This document shows, piece by piece, positions 10,191 to 18,500 of a stretch of DNA of 64,000 nucleotides. The position numbers were made by a program, and so were the translations under genes. The notes beneath the pieces are model-generated. The model was not told the DNA's origin. It did no database searches and saw nothing but the letters and a program-made list of their open reading frames with translations. Position 1 is the stretch's first letter. Each line of letters opens with the position of its first letter. Source of the stretch: Ehrlichia canis str. Jake (lineage in GTDB: Bacteria > Pseudomonadota > Alphaproteobacteria > Rickettsiales > Anaplasmataceae); assembly GCF_000012565.1 (NCBI RefSeq), contig NC_007354.1:558001-622000 (forward strand). Direction: 5' to 3'.

Positions 10191-10331
10191 GTTTTGTAGT
10201 GATACATTAGATGTATCATAAATATTAATATATTCACATAAACCTTTTATTAATTCAGATGCTATACTTTTATTTTTATACTATTTTTAAGTATTTTAAT
10301 TATATTAGTAATTATATAATGTTAATTCGTT

Positions 10332-10904
10332 TTATCTACTTCTGCTTTGCTGATTATCTTCTTGGGATACTAAATTAGGTAAATGTGATTGTTGTTCTGG
10401 ATCTATATGAAGCTCTTTTTGGAAACCAAATTGTTGATTTTCAGATTTCTCATTTGTAATTGCTACTTCTAATATAAGTTTTATTTGATTTAAAATCATT
10501 TTAAATAGTGCTGTTGTTACAACTGAGAGATCTTGTGCTGCTGATCTACCAAATTTTTTTGAATCTTTTGTATTTGATTGAGCAGTTTCTCCTGCTCGTT
10601 GTACAGGATCCATCTTATGTGCAATTACTGACATAAGAATATTAAGTTTTAACTTTATATGATTTTTTATCTCTTCTGTATCTTTATTATTGTCATCATT
10701 TTCTAATATTAATACATTATTTTCTTCCTCAATTTCAAGCTTTTGTTCTTCTTTTGATGCTTCGTGTTTAACTTCAGAGAAGGCATTTAGTAAAGATTCA
10801 TCTTGTGCTATCCTTAGTAAGGTAATTATTTCTTTATCTATTTTACAAAGTTTATGATAGTTATTGCAACTATCTATCATCTTGTATATTTGTTGTTGTA
10901 ACAC
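10332..10904 (-). CDS. Unknown protein B of a paralogous pair in the phage-like cassette
   Basis: The 190-residue protein starts with GTG at 10904; an ATG nine codons in is an alternative. Residues 1-45 are helical, 45-80 are acidic (Glu/Asp/Asn), and 88-125 hold IAHKMDPVQRAGETAQSN and KFGRSAAQDLS, shared with the next gene. A hydrophobic helix (about 128-150) and a Gln-rich tail follow. It sits directly after the tail-tube gene with a 49-base gap, where gene transfer agents carry tail assembly chaperones, but I see no sequence similarity to those. I do not know its function. From memory, a phage-like gene named ECH_0660 in the matching E. chaffeensis region is needed for full infection of animals. 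Whether it equals this gene is unverified. Confidence 0.65.
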   Translation of the reverse strand: MLQQQIYKMIDSCNNYHKLCKIDKEIITLLRIAQDESLLNAFSEVKHEASKEEQKLEIEEENNVLILENDDNNKDTEEIKNHIKLKLNILMSVIAHKMDPVQRAGETAQSNTKDSKKFGRSAAQDLSVVTTALFKMILNQIKLILEVAITNEKSENQQFGFQKELHIDPEQQSHLPNLVSQEDNQQSRSR

Positions 10905-10953
10905 TGTAATTATTTAATATATATTAATAATATTAAAATATAAATTAATTATA

Positions 10954-11343
10954 TTAATAATTATTAAAAATCACTTTTTCAGAGCTTATAAAAACTGTAT
11001 TGAAATTGTCAAAATTACTTGATTCGTAGTATCTTTCGTAAAGCTCAATAATGCATTTTGCTGATATTGTTTCTTTTTCATTGATAATTATTTTTAGTTC
11101 AATAATGTCGTTATTAAAAGAAAATTGTTGTAAAAGCTGATTTGCAGGTGAGCAATCTACAATACCTTGTATTTTAAAGATTATGTATTTGTTTCCTGAA
11201 TTTTCTAAAGCACTTTTCCATCCTGATAAGTGAATATTTTTAATATACTCGTTTTTATTATGTAGACTAATTCGTAAGCTTTTTATATTATTTAAGGAAA
11301 AAAAAGAATTATTATAATCCTTAATTTGTAATTGTATTGACAT
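10954..11343 (-). CDS. GTA / phage major tail (tube) protein, TP901-1 type
   Basis: This 129-residue protein resembles gene 9 of the Rhodobacter gene transfer agent, the tail-tube protein. Matching signs are the order LQIKDYNN, a central GWKSALENSG, a beta-rich FKIQGIVDCS segment, then ISAKCIIELYERYYES and a C-terminal VFISSEKVIF, which mirror the family pattern of GW..LL.GAG, SG.G.F.D, F.I..LEY.G and L.SAG. Length is close to the family value (about 135). Its start overlaps the end of the upstream tail-terminator gene by 23 bases, which suggests coupled translation. The call rests on pattern recognition and should be confirmed by profile search. Confidence 0.7.
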   Translation of the reverse strand: MSIQLQIKDYNNSFFSLNNIKSLRISLHNKNEYIKNIHLSGWKSALENSGNKYIIFKIQGIVDCSPANQLLQQFSFNNDIIELKIIINEKETISAKCIIELYERYYESSNFDNFNTVFISSEKVIFNNY

Positions 11344-11725
11344 GGGTTTTTTCTGCTAAGATAGTGAAATTTAATAAGGAATATATAATATCGTTATTCT
11401 GATGTATGTTATACGTGTATTCTGGTATAATTTTATACTTAAGATCATTTGTATTAGATTTATAATGTGCTAGTAAGTTAATAATTATAGTTAGTATTTT
11501 ATTTAGTGTATCGGAGTTATAACAGTAAATTTTACATAATAATTGTATTTTTGACATATTATTATTAAATGCATTGAGTGTTTTTAAATTACTTGTATAT
11601 ATGTGTATATATGGTAGCGATACTTTATTAGGTATAATATCGTATACATTATTTACAATGCTCATAAGATTATTATTTGATTTCAGTAATTTTATAATTG
11701 AGTTGAGAATTGTTATTTCTGTCAT
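11321..11725 (-). CDS. GTA / phage tail terminator-like protein (DUF3168 type)
   Basis: The 134-residue product matches the layout of DUF3168 proteins (gene 8 of the Rhodobacter agent, tail completion). It has an N-terminal helix ending in a hydrophobic NNVYDIIPNKVSLPYIHI segment, where the family has a VYD..P....PY..IG pattern. A beta-rich half follows, ending in LLNFTILAEK. It overlaps the upstream adaptor gene by four bases (ATGA type) and the downstream tail-tube gene by 23 bases. This tight packing differs from the loose spacing in the rest of the window and is typical of phage late operons. Confidence 0.65.
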   Translation of the reverse strand: MTEITILNSIIKLLKSNNNLMSIVNNVYDIIPNKVSLPYIHIYTSNLKTLNAFNNNMSKIQLLCKIYCYNSDTLNKILTIIINLLAHYKSNTNDLKYKIIPEYTYNIHQNNDIIYSLLNFTILAEKTHVNTITN

Positions 11726-12276
11726 AAAACTAACTTTAATTCACGAAAAGGGGAATATATGTTTTTTATGAAAGTTAGATTGTTAATATTTTCTGATTCT
11801 CTATTTTTATATGATACGGCAACATGGTGTAGTATACCGTGTTTAATTTGTGCTGGTATTGATGCATTGTCTGTATAACCTGCTTCATATACAATTTCTA
11901 TCTTGTTACCATGGATTTGCTTATTAAATGAAATATATGATTGTATTGTATCAACGTAATAATATTTTTGATCTATCAATTCTTCTGTTCCATTTGTGTG
12001 TGTTATTTTTACATAATTAACTTTTATTATTGGATTAAATAGAAGTTGTATTTTTCCAGGTATATATCCACTACAGGAAATTTCCCATGTTTGTTTCATT
12101 AACGATTTTTCTATATACCATTGTGCATATTCAGATGCCATAGTGATAAGATTATTAATTAATGTATCATCCTGATTGTTATTAATACGTAAGAAAGATT
12201 TTACTTCTGATAATGTGATAGGTAGAGATGTTGGTACGGTTTTGCGTATAATACACAACATAGAACTTGCTAGCAT
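11722..12276 (-). CDS. Head-tail adaptor, phiE125 gp8 / gp6-like family
   Basis: The 184-residue protein has the signature of phage head-tail connectors of the gp6-like / phiE125 gp8 family (gene 6 of the Rhodobacter agent). It opens with LPITLSEVKSFLRINNNQDD, a polar loop, and a helix LINNLITMASEYAQWYIE, followed by beta strands and the YEAGYTDNASIPAQIKHGIL segment that typifies this family (Y.AGY......P..I). These proteins form the ring below the portal. An in-frame ATG six codons in is an alternative start. The gene that normally follows in gene transfer agents (gene 7, head closure) is missing, since the next start overlaps this stop. Confidence 0.75.
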   Translation of the reverse strand: MLASSMLCIIRKTVPTSLPITLSEVKSFLRINNNQDDTLINNLITMASEYAQWYIEKSLMKQTWEISCSGYIPGKIQLLFNPIIKVNYVKITHTNGTEELIDQKYYYVDTIQSYISFNKQIHGNKIEIVYEAGYTDNASIPAQIKHGILHHVAVSYKNRESENINNLTFIKNIYSPFRELKLVL

Positions 12277-12324
12277 ATAACTCCATTGTTATATTGATCA
12301 CTTTTTTTTGTTGTTGAGGTTTTA

Positions 12325-12675
12325 TTAAAAAACTAAGTTTTCTAGTATACTGAAAGAAATTTTGTTAAATATTTTAGCAATGATATCTTTTTCATGTTGA
12401 TTTAAACTTTGTAAACTACTAGGATTTAATAATTGTTCAATAAGATATTTATTGAGTTTTTGGGAATTGTGAGAATATATTTTTTTTATTAATGATATTA
12501 ACTCTTGTTCTAGAGAATGTTGAAAGTTCATTAAAAAGTTAGATGTGATATCTTCCATTTTATTTTCAAATTTTATTTGGTATTTTGTCATTATGTCATC
12601 AATTGTATAAGAGAATTCATCTAATTTTTTTTGTTGAATAAATGCTTTTTCTTTATTGTGAAAGTTTTCTGTCAT
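12325..12675 (-). CDS. Unknown helical protein at the head of the phage-like cassette
   Basis: The 116-residue product is almost wholly helical, charged and rich in Lys, Gln, Asn and Phe, with no signal peptide or membrane segment. It lies 48 bases before the adaptor gene on the same strand and may be the first gene of the cassette. Possible roles are a small structural or chaperone-like protein, but nothing specific can be seen. It could also be an Ehrlichia gene that only neighbours the phage genes. Confidence 0.55.
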   Translation of the reverse strand: MTENFHNKEKAFIQQKKLDEFSYTIDDIMTKYQIKFENKMEDITSNFLMNFQHSLEQELISLIKKIYSHNSQKLNKYLIEQLLNPSSLQSLNQHEKDIIAKIFNKISFSILENLVF

Positions 12676-13000
12676 ATAATATTACTCTTGATGTTTGATG
12701 TATTATATATTCTTGATTTAGTATATAGGAAGCAGTTTGTTTTATGTATAACATTAACACATTCTCCAGTGCATAGTATTATTAACTTTTCTTTATTCTG
12801 TTAAATTGACGTGTTTTCATGATAAAAGGAAGATAGACTAGAGAACATTAGCCAGTGTACTGTATTTAAATTTGATAATACATGTGTAGAATTTACGAGT
12901 AATACTTTTCTTAAGCAATATCATCAGGATTTTTATTTAGATAATGTTAAAATTATTTATAAGATGTATTTGAGAATATTAATTTCTTGTTAGAATTTTA
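12676..13000. other. Spacer before tRNA-Ser
   Basis: AT-rich stretch that must hold the promoter of the leftward phage-like cassette. I could not pick a convincing minus-strand -35/-10 pair and see no coding frame. Confidence 0.35.
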
Positions 13001-13028
13001 TTGAAATTTGCTTGGCAAGTTTTATAAT
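13001..13028 (+). promoter_or_regulatory. Sigma-70-type promoter of tRNA-Ser (and probably rpmJ)
   Basis: TTGAAA at 13001-13006, a 16-base spacer and a perfect TATAAT at 13023-13028 are followed by the tRNA 46 bases later. The spacer contains CTTGGCAAG, a small palindrome. Confidence 0.6.
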
Positions 13029-13074
13029 ACGTTACGTCCTGCATTTTTATAGATAACTTCATAAAATGTTGACC

Positions 13075-13165
13075 GGAGAGGTGGCCGAGAGGCTGAAGGC
13101 GACGGTTTGCTAAACCGTTATACGACTAAATCGTATCGAGGGTTCGAATCCCTCTCTCTCCGCCA
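13075..13165 (+). tRNA. tRNA-Ser, anticodon GCT
   Basis: The sequence folds as a class II tRNA. The acceptor arm pairs GGAGAGG with TCTCTCC (last pair G-T), the anticodon loop TTTGCTAA holds GCT, and a long variable arm pairs TACGA with TCGTA as expected for serine. The T arm is GAGGG-TTCGAAT-CCCTC. The discriminator is G and the 3' CCA (13163-13165) is encoded. It decodes AGC and AGT codons. rpmJ follows after 41 bases on the same strand. Confidence 0.97.
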
Positions 13166-13206
13166 GAGTGTAGTGCGTAATTTGATTATTGATATATAGG
13201 AGAAAG

Positions 13207-13335
13207 ATGAAAGTTATTGGATCACTTAAATCTGCAAAGGTAAGGGATAAAGATTGTAGAATTGTACGCAGGAAAGGACGTATTTATGTAATCAATAAAA
13301 AAAATCCAAGGTTTAAGGCAAGACAGGGATACTAA
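13207..13335 (+). CDS. rpmJ: 50S ribosomal protein L36
   Basis: A 42-codon frame, [17 protein letters not shown] then [19 protein letters not shown], matches L36 of alphaproteobacteria, a short basic protein of the large ribosomal subunit. The AGGAGA at 13198-13203 is a good ribosome-binding site just before the ATG. Only one of the zinc-binding cysteines of the zinc form is present, so this is the zinc-free variant common in the group. It follows tRNA-Ser and is probably read from the same promoter. Confidence 0.93.
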   Translation: MKVIGSLKSAKVRDKDCRIVRRKGRIYVINKKNPRFKARQGY

Positions 13336-13775
13336 TTTAAATATTTTAATTATATTCTATAAAATTATTTTTTATTTTAGTTATATATAATATTTATTTT
13401 TTTTATATCTAGTAACTTTGTACTAGCTTTTTATTTGGTGATGTAAAAAGTTTATATGTTGCAATCTTATGTTGTGCAATGTGATGAAATTGCTTTTCAT
13501 GTGTGTATTATATATATTAATGTTTATCCATAAATATATAGAGTATTACTAAGTAACTTGTAAATAACTTATCTTTTTTAATATATAGTTAGTAAAGTTT
13601 TTTCTTTACTAGTGGAGTTTACAATTAAAATAGTGAAGTACATAATAATATTTTCTATATTATTGTAATAAATAATAGTCTTTTTACTCATTAGCACTTA
13701 ACATGAGAAATATCTCATGATCTTCTACATAACATGCTTTTTGAATTTTTAAATATTTATATGTAATACTTTATC
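13336..13775. other. Spacer between convergent rpmJ and rpoH
   Basis: A 440-bp AT-rich spacer between the ends of two converging genes. I see no reading frame, RNA gene or strong terminator hairpin. Confidence 0.4.
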
Positions 13776-14678
13776 TTATATAAATAATAATCCAAGTTCT
13801 TCCTTTTTAAGCATGATGAAATTTTTCACTTTAGTGAAAGCATGCATTTCTATTTGCCTTACTCTCTCCTTTGATATCTTGTATTCTTGGCTTAGTGTAT
13901 CTAAAGTGTCAGGATTTTCGATCAATCTTCTTCTTATAAATATATCTCGATACCTTTCATTTAATGTTGATAAAGCCTGTGTTATAAGGGTCTCTTTTAG
14001 GCTTGCTTCTTCATTTAACAGATATGTGTCTTCTTGATTTGGTGTGTCACATTTAATAATCTCTTGTAATTCTATTCCTTTTTGGTTGTCATTGGAAAAT
14101 ACTACTTCATTTAATGACCTGTCCCTGTAAGTAAAATACCTATTCATTTGTTCTACTTCTTGTTCAGATGTAGAACATTCATTTGCGATTAGTTTTATAT
14201 CGTCTTGAGTAATGTTGTTATATTTAAAAAGTTTTTGTTTAATTTTCCTGAGGCTGAAAAATAATTTCCTTTGTGCTTGTGTTGTGCCGATTTTAATACA
14301 TGACCACGATTTAAGTATGTAATCTTTAATGGAAGCTTTGATCCACCATATTGCATAAGTAGATAACCTAAAACCAAGTGTAGGATTAAATTTTTTTACA
14401 GCTTGCATCAACCCTATGTTTCCTTCCATTATTAACTCTATAAGTGGTAACCCATAATTTTTGAAACTTAATGCGATTTTTACTACTAACCTTAAGTGAC
14501 TAGTGACTAGCCTATGAGCATCTTCAACAATACCATTTTCATACCAATTTTTTGCTAGCCTATCCTCTTCCTCAGGAGATAAGATTGGAAATGTGTGTAC
14601 CTCATTCATGTAAGACATTAAGTTGTCTTGAGTTAAAGAAAATATAGAATTTGTTAACATATTAATATATGAAACCAT
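13776..14678 (-). CDS. rpoH: RNA polymerase heat-shock sigma factor RpoH (sigma-32)
   Basis: RpoH is the only alternative sigma factor known in Ehrlichia and directs transcription of chaperone and other genes. The 300-residue protein has sigma region 2 (LVTSHLRLVVKIALSF, LIMEGNIGLMQAVKKF, GFRLSTYAIWWIKASI) and the RpoH-specific box QRKLFFSLR at 136-144. Region 4 ends with SKERVRQIEMHAFTKVK. An internal ATG at residue 7 (14660) is an alternative start. It is divergent from hpf, and a perfect 23-bp palindrome lies just upstream of its start. Heat-shock control by mRNA structure cannot be judged here. Confidence 0.96.
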   Translation of the reverse strand: MVSYINMLTNSIFSLTQDNLMSYMNEVHTFPILSPEEEDRLAKNWYENGIVEDAHRLVTSHLRLVVKIALSFKNYGLPLIELIMEGNIGLMQAVKKFNPTLGFRLSTYAIWWIKASIKDYILKSWSCIKIGTTQAQRKLFFSLRKIKQKLFKYNNITQDDIKLIANECSTSEQEVEQMNRYFTYRDRSLNEVVFSNDNQKGIELQEIIKCDTPNQEDTYLLNEEASLKETLITQALSTLNERYRDIFIRRRLIENPDTLDTLSQEYKISKERVRQIEMHAFTKVKNFIMLKKEELGLLFI

Positions 14679-14691
14679 ACTACAACCACCA

Positions 14692-14714
14692 CATTATATC
14701 AAAGTGATATAATG
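14692..14714. promoter_or_regulatory. Perfect palindrome between divergent rpoH and hpf
   Basis: The arms CATTATATCA (14692-14701) and TGATATAATG (14705-14714) are exact reverse complements around AAG. Each arm contains TATAAT-like bases (GATATAAT) reading outward. It could therefore be overlapping divergent -10 elements or an operator. It lies 13 bases from the rpoH ATG and 58 bases from the first hpf ATG. Confidence 0.5.
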
Positions 14715-14772
14715 ATGTATAGTAAATTTTTAGGGTTTTAGTATATTAGTTGTTAATATAATTTGTTAAGGT

Positions 14773-15372
14773 ATGATGATGAATATAATTATTACTGCTA
14801 GAGGTTTTGATGTTACTGATAATATTAAGACTTATGTTGAAAGATCAGTTCAGGATTACATAACAAAGTTTTTTGCAGATGATTCAACAGTAAGTGTAAA
14901 AGTAACTTTATCTAAAGATGCAAATTTATTTAATTCTACAATAAGTATTAGTGATATCAAAAGCGAATTTATTAGAATTTCTAAAACATCAGATACAGCG
15001 TATCATGCAATAGATAATTCTATTGATTACTTGCGTGATAAATTACAAAAGCATAAGACTGAAAAGATTAATAAATATCGTCATAATAAAAATTCTGTAA
15101 AGGCACAGATGAAATGTTTTGGGTATGTATTTGATAGTAATAGAGTAGAAAGTTATAATGTTGATAATGGTGATGGTTCTGGATTAGTTATAGAGGAAGA
15201 TGTTATGGTGAAAACTATGACTATTGGTGATGCAATTATGGAAATGGAATTGTTATCTTTACCAGCTCTTTTGTTTATTAATGTAAAAAATAATAGAGTG
15301 AATATGATATACACTAATAGTAGTGGTAATGTAGTGTGGGTGGATCCGCTTAACATATCTGCTATTAAATAA
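14773..15372 (+). CDS. hpf: Long-form ribosome hibernation promoting factor (HPF)
   Basis: HPF binds 30S subunits in slow growth and, in the long form, dimerises ribosomes through its C-terminal domain. The 199-residue protein begins NIIITARGFDVTDNIKTYVE, the N-terminal S30EA domain (about 1-105), then a variable linker. The C-terminal dimerisation domain (about 145-199) contains VMVKTMTIGDAIMEMELLS, LPALLFINVKN and NVVWVDP. Three ATG codons occur in a row (14773, 14776, 14779); AAGG at 14769-14772 fits the third best by spacing. It is divergent from rpoH with a shared palindrome, so the two stress genes may be co-regulated. Confidence 0.92.
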   Translation: MMMNIIITARGFDVTDNIKTYVERSVQDYITKFFADDSTVSVKVTLSKDANLFNSTISISDIKSEFIRISKTSDTAYHAIDNSIDYLRDKLQKHKTEKINKYRHNKNSVKAQMKCFGYVFDSNRVESYNVDNGDGSGLVIEEDVMVKTMTIGDAIMEMELLSLPALLFINVKNNRVNMIYTNSSGNVVWVDPLNISAIK

Positions 15373-15593
15373 TTTTATTATATGATTTTGTAGTGTATGA
15401 TTAGTCATAAGAAGTTAATATTTTTGTTAATATGGTAAGATATATTTTTATATTTATTAAATAAATTTGCTAATAATGTAAGATTAGTGTATAATTGTTT
15501 AAAAAGTTAATCTTTTCATTAATACTATAATAATTTATTTAGTTTTAAATGTATGATTAATAGATTTTAGAAATATTTTAGGTTGAAAAAAAC

Positions 15594-18500
15594 ATGGAAA
15601 ATCATAGTTCATTACACGATGCCATTAAGTCTGGAGATTTATTAAAGGTCAAAAAACTCCTTGACTCGTCAAGCAGTGCTAGTAAAGGCCGTGCATTGTA
15701 TAGTAGCATAGATGGTCAAAGTGGTATATTGCAATACATAATAAAGCAGTATCGTGACACGAATGAGCATAAATACATTGAAATGTTTAGCTTAATCCTG
15801 AAGCATTGTAATAGTGGTATAATAAATAGTCAAGATCCGAACAAAGATTTTCCGTTACTTGTAGCTGCAAAAGCTGGATATGTTTTTTTAAATCAATTTC
15901 AAAAAGGCAGTTTAATTCGTCGATTAAAGTTGTCACAAGAAGTTGATTGGAATGTTGTTGATGTACAAGGTCATAATGTTTTATTTAATGCTATACTTTC
16001 TAATGATCCTGAATGTTGTAAGATAGTTCTTAATCAGAAAGAAACAGATCGGTGTATTTATTCTACAGCAAATGATGGTAGTAATATATTACATTTTCTT
16101 TTTAGGAATTATACTGCTGAGCCTGGTCAGAGAGAAGTCGTAAATCTCATAGTCAATAAATTAAAGTCATTATATGTAGATGGTAATAAAAAGTCAGCAA
16201 AAATAACATGGTTTGATCGTTTGTTATTGCAAAGCAATAAATTGGGTGAAACGCCATTGCATGTGCTTGTTAAATCTAGTTTAGTTAATGATTTAAAAGA
16301 TGATATTGATTTTGGAAAATTATTAAGTAAGAGTGATCTATTAGCATGTACTAAGAATGGTGATAGTGTAATTAATTTGGCAGTGAAACATGGTAATGAT
16401 GCTGTAATCGATGCATTATTAGGAGCTACTCCTCAGGAATATTCAGGTGGTGTGCGTAGTAGAATGAATCTGATTAATGAATGTAGGTCAGATCAACTTA
16501 CAGAATATCTACAGACATTGTTGGAACGTCAGGAGGATATATCAAAACTAGAATCAGAAGAGTACGCTGCTAGTAATGAAATGTACGATCAATTGTCAAA
16601 AGCATGCTTAAAACAATTAGAAGACAATAAAGAGCGCGAAGCTGAATTAAAGGATAAAATAGAAGAAGCAGAGTTTAGATTGCATGAATTAATAATAAAT
16701 GCTGAAGAAGAAGGATTAAGTAGTGTAAGTAGTGATGATCTTGAGGCAGAAATTGAAGATTATCATGCAAAAATGCAAGATTTAACTGATAAATCAAATC
16801 TTATAAAAATTGCACAAAAGAATATAAATTTAATTGTAGAATCGCATAATATATTAAATATTGTAAGGCAGAATTTTAATAAAATAGTCAGCGAAGTAAA
16901 AGAACCATTAGATCGTGTTATTTTAGCTTCGACTGAACACTGGTATAGAGAATTAATCGCAAGATCTGAAGATAAGAGGATATTTGACGAAACAGTATTA
17001 AACAGTTTAGATTTTGTGAAAGAGCAGATAAATCCACAGGTAATACAAGAAGTAAAAGAGAAATCTGCAGCTTCACAAAAAATTAGACAAAAATGTTTGA
17101 ACCAAATATCAAAAATGCGTGAGATATTACCGAATGAAGTAGTAACACAATCATTTGATGAAAAATTAGAAAATTTAGAAAAAGATTGTAAAGAATTAAT
17201 TGCTAGAGATCTATTGTTGTCTGAAAAACAAACAGATTTAGAATTTGAAGAAGTATTAAAAGGGCAGTTGTTATTACGGAATGCAATATTAGAAAAGTTG
17301 GATAATTTGCAGAGTACCCTGCAAACGGATAAGACTAGTAAAGAAATAAGGCAGTTGCACGAACAATTGGAATGTGTATCTGAAGCACTAGGTTTGACAC
17401 GCTCTATGTTGAGCATGAAAAGTCAGATAGAAAATATAAAAAAAGAATCTGCAAAATTAGATGAAAAAGAAAAAATAGCGTACTCGAAACTTTCAGGAGT
17501 GTCATTGACACGAGAATTAAGAGACTTAGTAGCAGATAAAATTGCGTTGGTACAGTTACAAACACTACTGGAAGAAAGTATTATCAAAGATATACTTAAA
17601 CAAAAGAGAATAACAGGTCATATATTATTAGATTATCGAGTAAAAGTACCAGCTGTTGAAATGTTGGTTAATGATTTAGAGTTAGGAAACATACAAAGTA
17701 ATAGACTTCATTTACTAAACAAGACCAGATTAAAATTACAGATATTAGACAAAATGCTGTCAGATGAATCCTGTGTTGAGTCAAAGGATTCATTAAGTAA
17801 GCAATTAGAAGAACAACAGGACAGGTTAAAGCAAGTAGAACGTGATAGGGGAATACTGCAACAGGAAATAAGAGGTAAGCAAGAATCTGGTATTGCAGGA
17901 GAATTACCATCAGGATTAAGTTCAGAAATAGAGCAGTTAAAACAATCGGAAGAAAATTTAGGAAAAAGGATTGACAAAATAAAAGCAGCTATAGGTGCGT
18001 TAGAAGCTAAAATAGAAGAAAGTAATATACAAAAAGAAATACAAGAGCTGAAGTATGCGTTATTTGAAAACTTAACTGATCAGAATTTTCATATACTTTT
18101 ACATTGTAAAGAAATGTTTGGTAGTTATTCAACAAATGATCCAGAACTAGTTTCGAGAATAATTAAAGGATATAAGAAATTCTCTAATGTAGAGGATTGC
18201 GGTAAATATTATGCGCTTTGTTCTCAATTAGGTGTTGATATTGGTGCTGTAAGACATGCAGTTGAGTCTCGTAATGTTGCTTTACTTTCAGCTGTTGTTG
18301 ATGAAGAAAATCCTGACGTTAAAGGTCTTGGAGATGGAATACTTAGAGTAAGAGATAGTAGTTTTTTATTGAGTGTACTAACTGATGTAGAATGTGCATT
18401 TGATATGATATTGTCTTATGCAAAACAGGAAGGTTTAACTTTTATGTATCCTGAACTTGTTATTGCAATGTTGGTATCAAGGACAGGTTCAGTAGAGTTG

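Noticed and set aside
8033-12675. Complete prophage
   Set aside because: No integrase, attachment-site repeat, lysis, portal or capsid gene is present, so it is at most a partial or gene-transfer-agent-like cassette.
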